Shown here one piece after another: positions 16,779 through 23,944 of a stretch of DNA of 59,493 nt. Numbering within the stretch: position 1 is the stretch's first letter; each line of letters opens with the position of its first letter. The DNA is from Candidatus Sulfotelmatobacter sp. (GTDB taxonomy: Bacteria; Acidobacteriota; Terriglobia; Terriglobales; Acidobacteriaceae): positions 1 to 59,493 of the forward strand of contig JASHOT010000136.1 in the NCBI GenBank assembly GCA_030040965.1, in the 5' to 3' direction. A model generated the notes under the pieces. It saw only the letters and a list, made by a program, of their open reading frames with translations. It did no database searches and had not been told where the DNA came from. Made by a program: the position numbers and the translations under genes.

Positions 16779-16842
16779 CGATTGTAGCCAGTGTCGGACG
16801 ATGCGCAGCGTCCCGTTGGGACAGTGTCCGAACGTACAATCG
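16779..16842. repeat. 64-bp nested palindrome between divergent genes
   Basis: Three concentric inverted arms: CGATTGTA/TACAATCG (16779-16786, 16835-16842), CGGAC/GTCCG (16795-16799, 16826-16830) and GTCCC-GTT-GGGAC (16810-16822). It can fold as one interrupted hairpin. It lies between the small exported protein and the DppC-type gene, where a shared operator could sit. Confidence 0.5.
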
Positions 16843-16915
16843 ACCATCAGGTTGGCGTGGCCGCAAGGCGCGGCGTCTTTTCGCATGTTGACAACCGCGT
16901 CTAAGATGGGAACAC

Positions 16916-17824
16916 ATGTCCATTGCTGAAGTTTCGTTGCGCGGTTCACCCACGAGTTCGCCCCGCAATTCCAGCAGGTTGCGGGGCATCGCGCGCAATG
17001 CGCGCCGCAACCCGCTGGCGGCCGTCGGCGTGGTGATGGTGATAGCGTTTGTCATCCTCGCGTTGTTCGCGCCCTGGATTGCGCCGCAGGATCCTGCCGC
17101 AATCGATCTGCCGACGCGCCTCGATTCGATTTCGCGCGCGCACTGGTTTGGCACCGACGAACTGGGCCGCGACATTGTTTCGCGCGTCATTTATGGCGCG
17201 CGCATTTCCATGATGGTGGGCAGTTCGGTGGTTGTGGTTTCGCTCGCGCTGGGGCTCGTCATTGGATCGATCGCGGGATACTACGGTGGAAGGATCGACC
17301 GCTTCTTCAACGTCGTGGTGATGAACGCGTTTCTTTCTTTCCCCGGAATTCTGATCGCGATCGCATTCGTCGCTTTTCGTGGTCCGGGCATTGTCAATCT
17401 CGTTCTCGCGCTCTCGCTTGGTGGATGGGTGGGTTACGCGCGCCTGGTGCGCGGGCAGGTGCTGGCTGCGCGCGAACGCGAATTTGTGGAAGCGGCGCGT
17501 GCGCTGGGGGCGAGCGATCTGCGCATCGTCGTGCGCCACATTCTGCCCAATATCATTCAGCCGGTCGTGGTGCAGGCCGCGATCGGAATGGCGGGTGCGA
17601 TTCTTGCCGAAGCGACCATGAGCTTTCTCGGCTTGGGAGTTCCTCCGCCGACGGCCAGCTGGGGAGCGATGCTCAACGATGGCCGTTCGTATCTGTTCAG
17701 CGCGCCGCACCTGGTGCTGTTTCCCGCGGCCGCGGTCATGCTGGCGGTGCTGAGCTTCAATTTCATTGGCGATGCGCTGCGCGATTATCTGGATCCCCGG
17801 TCACGGATTGAAGCCGGACTCTAA
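16916..17824 (+). CDS. ABC transporter permease, DppC/OppC type
   Basis: 302 aa. An N-terminal cytoplasmic tail leads to the OppC_N helix (PLAAVGVVMVIAFVILALF, then APWIAPQDP). The signature FGTDELGRDIVSRVIYGARI, typical of DppC/OppC, follows. The EAA-like loop (REREFVEAARALGASDLRIV) lies near residue 190, and the protein ends DALRDYLDPRSR. Six helices in total. It matches the DppB-type permease at 14214 as partner, although 1.8 kb with genes on both strands separates them. Neither the two ATPases nor the periplasmic binding protein is in the window. Confidence 0.93.
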   Translation: MSIAEVSLRGSPTSSPRNSSRLRGIARNARRNPLAAVGVVMVIAFVILALFAPWIAPQDPAAIDLPTRLDSISRAHWFGTDELGRDIVSRVIYGARISMMVGSSVVVVSLALGLVIGSIAGYYGGRIDRFFNVVVMNAFLSFPGILIAIAFVAFRGPGIVNLVLALSLGGWVGYARLVRGQVLAAREREFVEAARALGASDLRIVVRHILPNIIQPVVVQAAIGMAGAILAEATMSFLGLGVPPPTASWGAMLNDGRSYLFSAPHLVLFPAAAVMLAVLSFNFIGDALRDYLDPRSRIEAGL

Positions 17825-17901
17825 CAGCTTCCCCATCTGGGCCGTTTATTTGAGGCTCTTTCCGCCCGTCTAACTCGCTGTGCTGCCGGCATTTACATTT
17901 C

Positions 17902-17931
17902 TTGACATTTATCGCAAATTGCAATATAAAT
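17902..17931 (+). promoter_or_regulatory. consensus sigma-70 promoter with an embedded palindrome, upstream of the XRE gene
   Basis: TTGACA (17902-17907), a 17-bp spacer and TATAAA (17925-17930): the best plus-strand promoter in the window. The spacer holds GCAA-A-TTGC (17914-17922), and near-symmetric ATTTAT and ATAAAT arms flank it (17907-17912, 17926-17931). This is a natural operator for autoregulation. The start site would be near 17937, so the leader before ATG 17951 is only about 14 bases. Confidence 0.8.
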
Positions 17932-17950
17932 ATGTCGATCTGGGATAAAT

Positions 17951-18541
17951 ATGAAGGTGGGCGAAAAAATCCGCTACCTGCGCGAGGTGGAAGGCTCGTT
18001 GCGCGGCCTGGGGCGTCCCATGACGCAGCTCGAGCTGGTGAAGGCCATACGCGAGGAGTTGAACAACGGATCCAGGAAGGGCGTGGGTCGCGGGAGAACG
18101 AATCCGGGAAGAACGGGCAGCGCGAAAACGATCAGCCAGTCGTATCTTTCGCAGATTGAAAATGGCTCGCGGCCGCACATGACGCAATCGTCGCGGGCAC
18201 TGCTGGCGCGTTTTTTCAAAGTGCATCCCGGATTTCTGGTGGACGATCCCGAGGGTTATCACACGGAGCTGACTTCCGATCTGCGGACGACCGAGGGGCA
18301 GATCGATGTGTGGCTGCTGCAGGGATCGGAAAAATTTGCCAGTGATCCCGAGGTGAGCAAGGTTCTGATCCAGGCGGCGCGGGAAAAAGATACGCGACGC
18401 TGTTTGCTGTTGCTGGGCGCGGTTCTGGACACGCCAGGACTGGCGGATCGGCTGCTCGAGGCGCTGCGTCCGGAGCTGGCGAGCGCAGGCGTTCATCGCG
18501 ATCTGGGCGACGATCGCGGGGAAGGGAGGCGAATCCGATGA
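17951..18541 (+). CDS. XRE-family transcriptional regulator with an expanded HTH turn
   Basis: 196 aa. The Cro/C1-type HTH starts at MKVGEKIRYLREVEG. Helix 2 (MTQLELVKAIREEL, residues 24-37) and recognition helix 3 (TISQSYLSQIENGSRP, 60-75) are separated by about 22 Gly/Arg/Lys-rich residues instead of a tight turn. LLARFFKVHPGFLVDDPEGY follows, reminiscent of EspR-like XRE proteins, and then a helical C-terminal domain to about residue 175. It is the first gene after a strong promoter with an embedded palindrome. Its stop overlaps the next ATG (18538), so it is probably the regulator of the NfeD/flotillin/PspA genes downstream. Confidence 0.85.
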   Translation: MKVGEKIRYLREVEGSLRGLGRPMTQLELVKAIREELNNGSRKGVGRGRTNPGRTGSAKTISQSYLSQIENGSRPHMTQSSRALLARFFKVHPGFLVDDPEGYHTELTSDLRTTEGQIDVWLLQGSEKFASDPEVSKVLIQAAREKDTRRCLLLLGAVLDTPGLADRLLEALRPELASAGVHRDLGDDRGEGRRIR

Positions 18542-19227
18542 CGAGTTTTGGCTGGCCGCAGTTTTACCTGATCTGTTTTGCGATCGGCTTCTGCTTCAGC
18601 TTCATTTCGTTCGTGTTTGGTGCGGCGCGCTTCGGGCGGCTGCACATGCCGCACTTCCACGGACAGGGCATGCCCCACGTGGGCGCAGGGCATGTGGGAG
18701 CTGGGCACGCACCGGCGGGAGGGGCGCGGGTTACGCCAGGCGCGCCGGCGCAGGGGGGACAGCACGCGGGGCGAGGCGGCGTTTCGATTCTTAATCCTCC
18801 CACGATCGCGGCATTTCTGGCGTGGTTTGGAGGCACGGGGTTTCTACTGAGCCGTTATTCGGCTCTGCGGGTTGGACTGGAGCTGGCGTTGTCGATCGTG
18901 GTGGGGTCAGTCGGCGGCGCGATTGTGTTCGGTTTTCTCAGCCGGGTATTGATGTCGGAAGAAGAGAACATGGACCCGGCCGACTACTACATGGTGGGCG
19001 TGCTGGGAAAGCTGTGCGTTCCGATTCGCGAGGGAGGGACAGGAGAGCTGCTCTATTCGCAGATGGGGACGCGACGCGTGTGCGGCGCGCGCAGCGAAGA
19101 CGGGCAGCCGATCGCAAAAGGATCTGAGGTGGTGGTGACGCGCTACGAAAAGGGAATCGCGTACGTGCGGCTGTGGAGCGAGATGTCGGGCGAAGAAGCG
19201 GCCGTCTTGGATGAGTCGAAACACTGA
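18538..19227 (+). CDS. NfeD-like membrane protein with His/Gly-rich linker
   Basis: 229 aa. Helix 1 lies at about residues 8-30 (FYLICFAIGFCFSFISFVFG). A low-complexity linker at about 36-80 is rich in His and Gly (HMPHFHGQGMPHVGAGHVG). Two further helices follow (PTIAAFLAWFGGTGFLL and LELALSIVVGSVGGAIVFGF). The C-terminal domain of about residues 150-225 (GKLCVPIREGGTGELLYSQ to VVVTRYEKGIAYVRLW) resembles the OB-fold of NfeD proteins, which typically accompany flotillins. Start in an ATGA overlap with the XRE gene. The flotillin lies 1.1 kb downstream. The His-rich linker could bind metal; that is only inference. Confidence 0.75.
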   Translation: MTSFGWPQFYLICFAIGFCFSFISFVFGAARFGRLHMPHFHGQGMPHVGAGHVGAGHAPAGGARVTPGAPAQGGQHAGRGGVSILNPPTIAAFLAWFGGTGFLLSRYSALRVGLELALSIVVGSVGGAIVFGFLSRVLMSEEENMDPADYYMVGVLGKLCVPIREGGTGELLYSQMGTRRVCGARSEDGQPIAKGSEVVVTRYEKGIAYVRLWSEMSGEEAAVLDESKH

Positions 19228-19241
19228 CCGGATGGGTGGTC

Positions 19242-19694
19242 ATGGAACGCAAGCTTTATCCCTGGATTTTGCTGCTTTTGGGAGTGGCGGGAATTGCTCT
19301 CGCGATGCATGTGCTGCGCATCAAGGATTCAATTCCGGCCACGGTGAAGCTGTACGGACGCGCCGGCTACAGTTATTCAGTTTCACGCGACTTTTACGTG
19401 CGCGCGATTTTCTTGGACGCGTTTCTGCTGCCGGTGGTCTGTGGCGTTTTTGCGCTGGTAGCCCATGCCGGCCGCGAGATCGATATGGTTTCGTGGTTCT
19501 TTGTGGCGGGGTTTTACCTGGCGTTCTGGTGGCTGGGATGGCAGGTGGATCACTTGCAGCCGATCAGCGGTCCGCAGACGGGAGCTTTCTTTTTTACAAA
19601 TTTTTCGAATCCGCTTAGTTTGCTGGCCTTTGCGATCGGCACTGGGCTTGGGTTTTGGAAGTGGAAGCAGGATTGGAGTTCGGGAATCCAGTGA
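19242..19694 (+). CDS. four-helix membrane protein of unknown function
   Basis: 150 aa from ATG 19242; GTG 19236 is an alternative. It begins 14 bases after the NfeD-like gene. Hydrophobic stretches lie at about residues 7-24 (YPWILLLLGVAGIALAM), 52-72 (AIFLDAFLLPVVCGVFALV), 80-100 (MVSWFFVAGFYLAFWWLGW) and 122-141 (PLSLLAFAIGTGLGFW), joined by short loops. It ends basic (KWKQD). I recognise no family. Tight spacing on both sides puts it in the same transcript as the XRE, NfeD-like and PH-like genes. Confidence 0.65.
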   Translation: MERKLYPWILLLLGVAGIALAMHVLRIKDSIPATVKLYGRAGYSYSVSRDFYVRAIFLDAFLLPVVCGVFALVAHAGREIDMVSWFFVAGFYLAFWWLGWQVDHLQPISGPQTGAFFFTNFSNPLSLLAFAIGTGLGFWKWKQDWSSGIQ

Positions 19695-19725
19695 TCGGAG
19701 AGCTTGGCTACGGAGACAATTAGCG

Positions 19726-20214
19726 ATGTGGGGGATGGAGATGGAATTGGCTGCCCCAGGGAACGATCTGTTAGCCGAAGAAACGCACACGGGACGAATG
19801 TGGACGTTGCTGATGCTGCCGATGCTGATCGTTCCGGCGATCTCGGTGGCGTTGTTTCCGATGACGCCGGCGCGATGGGGACTCATCGTGGTCGCCGTGG
19901 TTGGCGTTGGAGTGTTGGTGATGACGTGGAGCGGATTTCAGTATCGTTTCCTGCGGCATGGGGTGGAGATTCGAACCTGCGGATTTCATCTGCGCTCGAT
20001 TCCGAAGCAGGCGATTGTGAGCTACTCGATTGAATCGTGGGGATTGCCGCGGGGATACGGAATTCGCGGCGTTGGGCGTTCGCGGGCGTACGTGTGGGGC
20101 AACAAGGTGGTGCACATACGGACGACGAACGGCGAGGTTTATCTGGGGCATAACGATCCGGAGCGCATTGTGCGCGATCTGGATCAGGTGACGGGATTTG
20201 TGAGCCGAGGTTGA
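19726..20214 (+). CDS. membrane-anchored bacterial PH-like domain protein
   Basis: 162 aa from ATG 19726. ATGs at 19735 and 19741 are also in frame. Two adjacent helices (MWTLLMLPMLIVPAISVALF and WGLIVVAVVGVGVLVMTW, about residues 25-68) lead into a small beta domain: FQYRFLRHGVEIRTCGFHLR, SIPKQAIVSYSIESW, VWGNKVVHIRTTNGEVYLG and DPERIVRDLDQVTGF. This is the pattern of bPH_2/YdbT-like domains, in which a strand-rich fold ends in a helix. Such domains are thought to act at the membrane surface. It belongs to the XRE-NfeD-flotillin-PspA gene set. Confidence 0.65.
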   Translation: MWGMEMELAAPGNDLLAEETHTGRMWTLLMLPMLIVPAISVALFPMTPARWGLIVVAVVGVGVLVMTWSGFQYRFLRHGVEIRTCGFHLRSIPKQAIVSYSIESWGLPRGYGIRGVGRSRAYVWGNKVVHIRTTNGEVYLGHNDPERIVRDLDQVTGFVSRG

Positions 20215-20218
20215 ACGA

Positions 20219-20300
20219 CCCCACTTCTGGCAAAATCGGCCAAAAGTGGGGCACCAAGGCGAAGACCCCACTCAAGCCAAAGGCGGGCTTGAATGGGGCA
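20219..20300. repeat. tandem CCCCACT hairpins before the flotillin gene
   Basis: Two hairpins in a row: CCCCACTT/AAGTGGGG (20219-20226, 20244-20251) and CCCCACTCAAGCC/GGCTTGAATGGGG (20266-20278, 20286-20298), the second with one mismatch. The second recurs almost exactly at 21868-21904, after the flotillin gene. Confidence 0.75.
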
Positions 20301-20329
20301 CCGACGTAGGTTGATGGAGGGAGGGCGAT

Positions 20330-21763
20330 ATGTTCGAAATGTCGAAGATGGTGGAGATATGGATCATCGTTGGCCTGAGCATCATGGCCATTCTGTTCCT
20401 GGTAGGAACGCTGGCGCGGCTTTATCGCAAGGCGGGGCCGCATGAGGCGCTGATCGTTTACGGATTTCGGGGAAGGCGCGTAATCAGCGGGCGGGGGACG
20501 GTGGTGCTGCCGATGATGGAGAACTGCCGCGACCTTAGCCTGGAGCTAATGTCTTTTGATGTGGCGCCGCAACAGGATCTCTACACGAAGCAAGGCGTCG
20601 CCGTAACCGTAGAAGCCGTGGCGCAGATCAAGGTGAAGTCGGACACGGAATCGATTCTGACGGCGGCGGAGCAATTCCTGACGAAGACGGATCAGGAACG
20701 CGAAGGACTCATCCGGCTGGTGATGGAAGGGCACCTGCGAGGCATCATCGGGCAACTGACGGTGGAAGAAATCGTCAAGCAGCCGGAGATGGTGTCCGAC
20801 CGCATGCGTGGCACGTGCGCCGATGACATGAACAAAATGGGCCTCGAAGTGATCTCGTTCACCATCAAGGAAGTGCGCGACAAAAACGAATACATCACGA
20901 ACATGGGGCGGCCGGACGTGGCGCGCATCAAGCGCGATGCGGATGTGGCGGCGGCGGAAGCGGACCGCGACACGGCGATCAAGCGGGCGCTGGCGCAGCG
21001 GGAAGCGGCCGTGGCGAAGGCGCAAGCGGATCAGGAGCGGGTGGCGGCGGAGACGGCGTCACTGGCGAAGCAGGCCGAGGCGCAGCGGGACCTGGAAGTA
21101 AAGAAAGCGCAGTTCCAGGAAGTGACGAAGCGGCAGCAGGCGCAGGCCGACAAGGCGTATGACATTCAGACCAACATCATGCAGCAGCAGGTGATCGCCG
21201 AGTCGGTGAAGGTGCAGCAGATCGAGAAAGAGCAGCAGGTCAAGGTGCAGGAGGCGGAGATCAATCGCCGCGAGAAGGAATTGATCGCGACCGTGCTGAA
21301 GCAGGCCGAGATCGAGCGTCAGCGAATTGAAACGCTGGCGGCGGCCGAAAAGGCGCGCCTGATGGCCGAAGCGGAAGGACAGGCGTCGGCGATCCGGCAG
21401 CAGGGCGAGGCGGAGGCCGAGATCATCTTCAAGAAAGGCGAGGCCGAAGCCAAGGCGATGAACGTGAAGGCCGAGGCCTTCCAGGAATACAACCAGGCGG
21501 CCGTGATCGACCGGCTGTTTGCCAGCATGCCGGAGGTGGTGAAGGCGCTGGCGCAGCCGCTGGCGAACGTCGACAAGATCACCATCGTGTCGACGGGCAA
21601 TGGCGATGCGTCGGGGATGAGCAAGGTCACGGGAGACATTGCGAAGATGGCGGCGCAGGTGCCGGCGCTGTTTGAGACGCTCTCGGGCATGCCGCTGGCG
21701 GACTTGCTGGGGAAAGTGCGGCAGATCGGGGATAAAGCACCGAAGCCGGTGGATGGACACTAG
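20330..21763 (+). CDS. flotillin-family protein (SPFH domain)
   Basis: 477 aa. An N-terminal membrane helix (IWIIVGLSIMAILFLVGTL) is followed by the SPFH/band-7 domain of about residues 35-210, with ISGRGTVVLPMMENCRDLSL and LEVISFTIKEVRDKNEY. A long Ala/Glu/Lys/Gln coiled coil (about 210-400) carries the EA-repeats typical of flotillins (KAEAFQEYNQAAVIDRLFA). The C-terminal tail (MPEVVKALAQPLANVDKITI) is also typical. Flotillins scaffold membrane microdomains and usually work with NfeD proteins, here two genes upstream. Flanked on both sides by the same CCCCACT hairpins. ATG 20330 follows GGAGGGAGG. Confidence 0.95.
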   Translation: MFEMSKMVEIWIIVGLSIMAILFLVGTLARLYRKAGPHEALIVYGFRGRRVISGRGTVVLPMMENCRDLSLELMSFDVAPQQDLYTKQGVAVTVEAVAQIKVKSDTESILTAAEQFLTKTDQEREGLIRLVMEGHLRGIIGQLTVEEIVKQPEMVSDRMRGTCADDMNKMGLEVISFTIKEVRDKNEYITNMGRPDVARIKRDADVAAAEADRDTAIKRALAQREAAVAKAQADQERVAAETASLAKQAEAQRDLEVKKAQFQEVTKRQQAQADKAYDIQTNIMQQQVIAESVKVQQIEKEQQVKVQEAEINRREKELIATVLKQAEIERQRIETLAAAEKARLMAEAEGQASAIRQQGEAEAEIIFKKGEAEAKAMNVKAEAFQEYNQAAVIDRLFASMPEVVKALAQPLANVDKITIVSTGNGDASGMSKVTGDIAKMAAQVPALFETLSGMPLADLLGKVRQIGDKAPKPVDGH

Positions 21764-21823
21764 GGAAGTTCCACCCTACGTCGCAAAGTGCGCGAGGTAA
21801 GGGTGGGGCAACCTGCGGGGAAG

Positions 21824-21904
21824 TCCCCACTCAACGAAAACCGCGTTGAATGGGGCACCTTCAAAATCCCCACTCAAGCCAAAGGCGGGCTTGAATTGGG
21901 CACC
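21824..21904. repeat. tandem CCCCACT hairpins after the flotillin gene
   Basis: CCCCACTCAA/TTGAATGGGG (21824-21833, 21846-21855) and CCCCACTCAAGCC/GGCTTGAATTGGG (21868 to about 21900) lie in tandem, followed by GCACC. The same family as 20219-20300. They sit directly upstream of the small membrane protein gene. Confidence 0.75.
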
Positions 21905-21918
21905 TGAGGAGGTGGGTT

Positions 21919-22137
21919 ATGGCGAATAAGTCATCGCACATGGGGTTGGGATTGGTGATGGGAGCGGCGCTGGGCGCGGTGTTTGGAATGCTGGCGGGAC
22001 ATGTGGGCGCGTGGCTGGCGATCGGCGTGGCGATTGGCATGCTGCTGGGCGCGTCGATGCGTCGGAAGGAGCCGGAGTGTCCGGAATGCGCTGTGATTCA
22101 TCGCACGCATGAAGCGAGGAGGCAGGGAAGTGCATAG
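21919..22137 (+). CDS. small glycine-zipper membrane protein
   Basis: 72 aa from ATG 21919, with a GAGGAGG site 7-8 bases upstream. Two short helices, VMGAALGAVFGMLAGHVGAW and LAIGVAIGMLLGASM, have Gly/Ala at GxxxG/A spacing, as in glycine-zipper proteins that oligomerise in membranes. A basic tail with CPEC (a CxxC pair) and His follows. It sits between the flotillin and PspA, so a role in the same membrane-integrity system is likely. No characterised family recognised. Confidence 0.65.
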   Translation: MANKSSHMGLGLVMGAALGAVFGMLAGHVGAWLAIGVAIGMLLGASMRRKEPECPECAVIHRTHEARRQGSA

Positions 22138-22209
22138 GTCCTGCGCAGCTGTAGAAAAACGCGCTGCTGAGGATGACAACAGTTCTGAAAATAAGTAAAG
22201 GGGGTTTGT

Positions 22210-22866
22210 ATGGCACTGCTGGAACGGGTTTCGACACTGGTTCGAGCGAATCTCAACGACCTGATCGACAAGGCCGAGGAGCCGGAAAAGATGATCAAGC
22301 AGGTGATTCTCGACATGCAGAATCAGCTGTTGCAGGTGAAGACGCAGGTGGCGATTGCGATTGCGGATCTGCATCTGCTGGAGAACAAACAGAAGGAGAA
22401 CGAAGAAAAAATTGCGGAATGGATGCGCAAGGCGGAGCTTTGCGTGGAGAAGAAAGAGGACGATCTGGCGCGGGCGTCGCTGCGGCGGGCGGAGAGCTAT
22501 CGCGAACTGAGCGAGAACTTTGCGCAGCAGGTGACGGATCAGAAGGCGCAGGTGGAGAACCTGAAACTGGCGCTGCGGCAACTGGAGCAGAAACTGGCCG
22601 AGGCCGAGGGGAAGGCCGATGTGCTGATGGCGCAACACCGGAGGGCGCGGGCGGTAGGGCGGGCGAGCGATGCGCGGATGGCCATAGGCGATGGATCGAA
22701 GCAGGCGGCGTTTGATCGGATGCAGAGGAAGGTGGCGCGGTCGGAGGCGGTGAGCCAGGCGAAATCGGAGATTGCATCCGACAATATTGATGATCGTCTG
22801 GCGGCACTGGAAAAGGAAGACCGGATTGAACAGTTGCTGGCGGAGATGAAGCAGAAGCGGGCGTAG
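22210..22866 (+). CDS. PspA/IM30 family protein (phage-shock protein A)
   Basis: 218 aa, almost fully alpha-helical and coiled coil. The N-terminus (MALLERVSTLVRANLNDLID, then KAEEPEKMI) matches the amphipathic helix and first hairpin of PspA/IM30. QVKTQVAIAIADLHLLENK and YRELSENFAQQVTDQKAQVE build the long hairpin, and DDRLAALEKEDRIEQLLAEM ends the protein. PspA proteins are ESCRT-III-like and form rods or rings on damaged membranes. It is the last gene of the set, 72 bases after the glycine-zipper gene. No PspF-type regulator is present, so control by the XRE protein is the simplest guess. Confidence 0.93.
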   Translation: MALLERVSTLVRANLNDLIDKAEEPEKMIKQVILDMQNQLLQVKTQVAIAIADLHLLENKQKENEEKIAEWMRKAELCVEKKEDDLARASLRRAESYRELSENFAQQVTDQKAQVENLKLALRQLEQKLAEAEGKADVLMAQHRRARAVGRASDARMAIGDGSKQAAFDRMQRKVARSEAVSQAKSEIASDNIDDRLAALEKEDRIEQLLAEMKQKRA

Positions 22867-22912
22867 GGTTCATGCGGGTCGGTCGTGACGATAATGCTCG
22901 GGACCGTTGATT

Positions 22913-22960
22913 GGGAGATCTCTCCGCCCGCCGGTGAAAACGCGGGCGTTCGGGATGACA
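22913..22960. repeat. dispersed intergenic repeat, family A
   Basis: A single unit: GGGAGATCTCTCCGCCCG, an internal hairpin, then GCGTTCGGGATGAC. It follows the PspA gene. Confidence 0.7.
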
Positions 22961-23133
22961 CCACATAGGCTGAAACGCTACGCTAAGTCACCGCCCACGG
23001 TTGGACGGTGATGCTTTCTGGGTTGCGCACATGCATCTCTTGACGGGTCTGGGTGCATCTCTCTATTCTCAGTAACGGACTTATCTCGCGAAATAATCTG
23101 CGAAATCTGAAAACGAAACATGAAGGATGGCGA

Positions 23134-23712
23134 ATGAAGAAGCTTGCCATTTTGGCGCTGCTGGGCCTGGGAATGTGGCTGAGCAGTTGCGCCAGCAATA
23201 CGGTGGCACCTGCGCCGTCGACGGGCGCAGGAGGAAATTGGGAGGCGCGGTTGGTGGGAGGAGTGGGTCCGGCCAGCCTGCTGGATTTTGTCTCGAACTT
23301 CAGCGTGGGCGGCGGCGGCGGCGGGCTGACCATCAATTCTTTCAGCTTTTTCAACAGCAACGCCAGCTCATGTTTCCTGACCGTATCGGGCGAGAGTGGA
23401 AACGCGATGCTGAACACGACTGCATCGGGGCAGGTGACAGGAACTCTCAGCTACACCGTAACATCGGCGTCACCGGCGGGGAGCACGTTGTCGCTGACCT
23501 CATACCAGAACGGCTTGACGGGTACCTCGACCGGGACCTCGGGCAACACGGCCCTGCGGAATGGTGTGGTACTGGGCACGTGGACGCTGAGCAGCAGCAC
23601 CGACACCACGGGGTGCAGTGGAACCGGAACGTTTGTCCTTTGCCAGGAAGCGGTGCCGAATTCTTCCGGCGGCTGCGGCACGGCGAATGCGGCGCGCGAA
23701 CCGGAAGAGTGA
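23134..23712 (+). CDS. lipoprotein of unknown function
   Basis: 192 aa from ATG 23134. The upstream in-frame ATG at 23053 would put 27 residues before the signal peptide and is unlikely. The signal sequence (KKLAILALLGLGMWLSSC) ends in a lipobox, so Cys19 should be lipidated. The mature protein is low in charge and rich in Ser, Thr and Gly (FSVGGGGGGLTINSFSFF; GTSTGTSGNTALRNG), with five or more further Cys, pointing to a beta-rich surface protein. Similar Ser/Thr-rich lipoproteins are common in Acidobacteriota. Function unknown. Confidence 0.75.
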   Translation: MKKLAILALLGLGMWLSSCASNTVAPAPSTGAGGNWEARLVGGVGPASLLDFVSNFSVGGGGGGLTINSFSFFNSNASSCFLTVSGESGNAMLNTTASGQVTGTLSYTVTSASPAGSTLSLTSYQNGLTGTSTGTSGNTALRNGVVLGTWTLSSSTDTTGCSGTGTFVLCQEAVPNSSGGCGTANAAREPEE

Positions 23713-23778
23713 AGCGTCCAGCGGACATCTGTTCTTAACAACCGTCCCACGGGTTTTGGGCAACTTCCTCCTCGCCCC

Positions 23779-23829
23779 ACGCGAGATTCCTCCGCCCGCT
23801 GGTAAGGCGCGGGCGTTCGGGATGACGCA
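23779..23829. repeat. dispersed intergenic repeat, family A
   Basis: A single unit: ACGCGAGATTCCTCCGCC, then GCGTTCGGGATGACGC. Nearly identical in its second half to the copy at 22913. Confidence 0.7.
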
Positions 23830-23944
23830 CCAGAAGATTCCGGTCCTTTTGCCGTCCGCTTCTTTTCTTGTCATGGTTTCCTGCACTCAGCCCTCCTTTC
23901 GGTCTCCCTTTCTTCCTTGACACGACTGCTATACAGTGAAAGCC

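Noticed and set aside
16888-16893. TTGACA before the DppC-type gene
   Set aside because: There is no -10 hexamer at 16-18 bp.
19960-19985. GATTCGAACC, a tRNA T-loop-like string (also GGTTCGATT at 36338)
   Set aside because: No acceptor stem, anticodon arm or CCA around them; both lie inside coding genes.
23917-23935. TTGACA and TATACA upstream of lpxD
   Set aside because: The spacing is only 7 bp, too short for a sigma-70 promoter.
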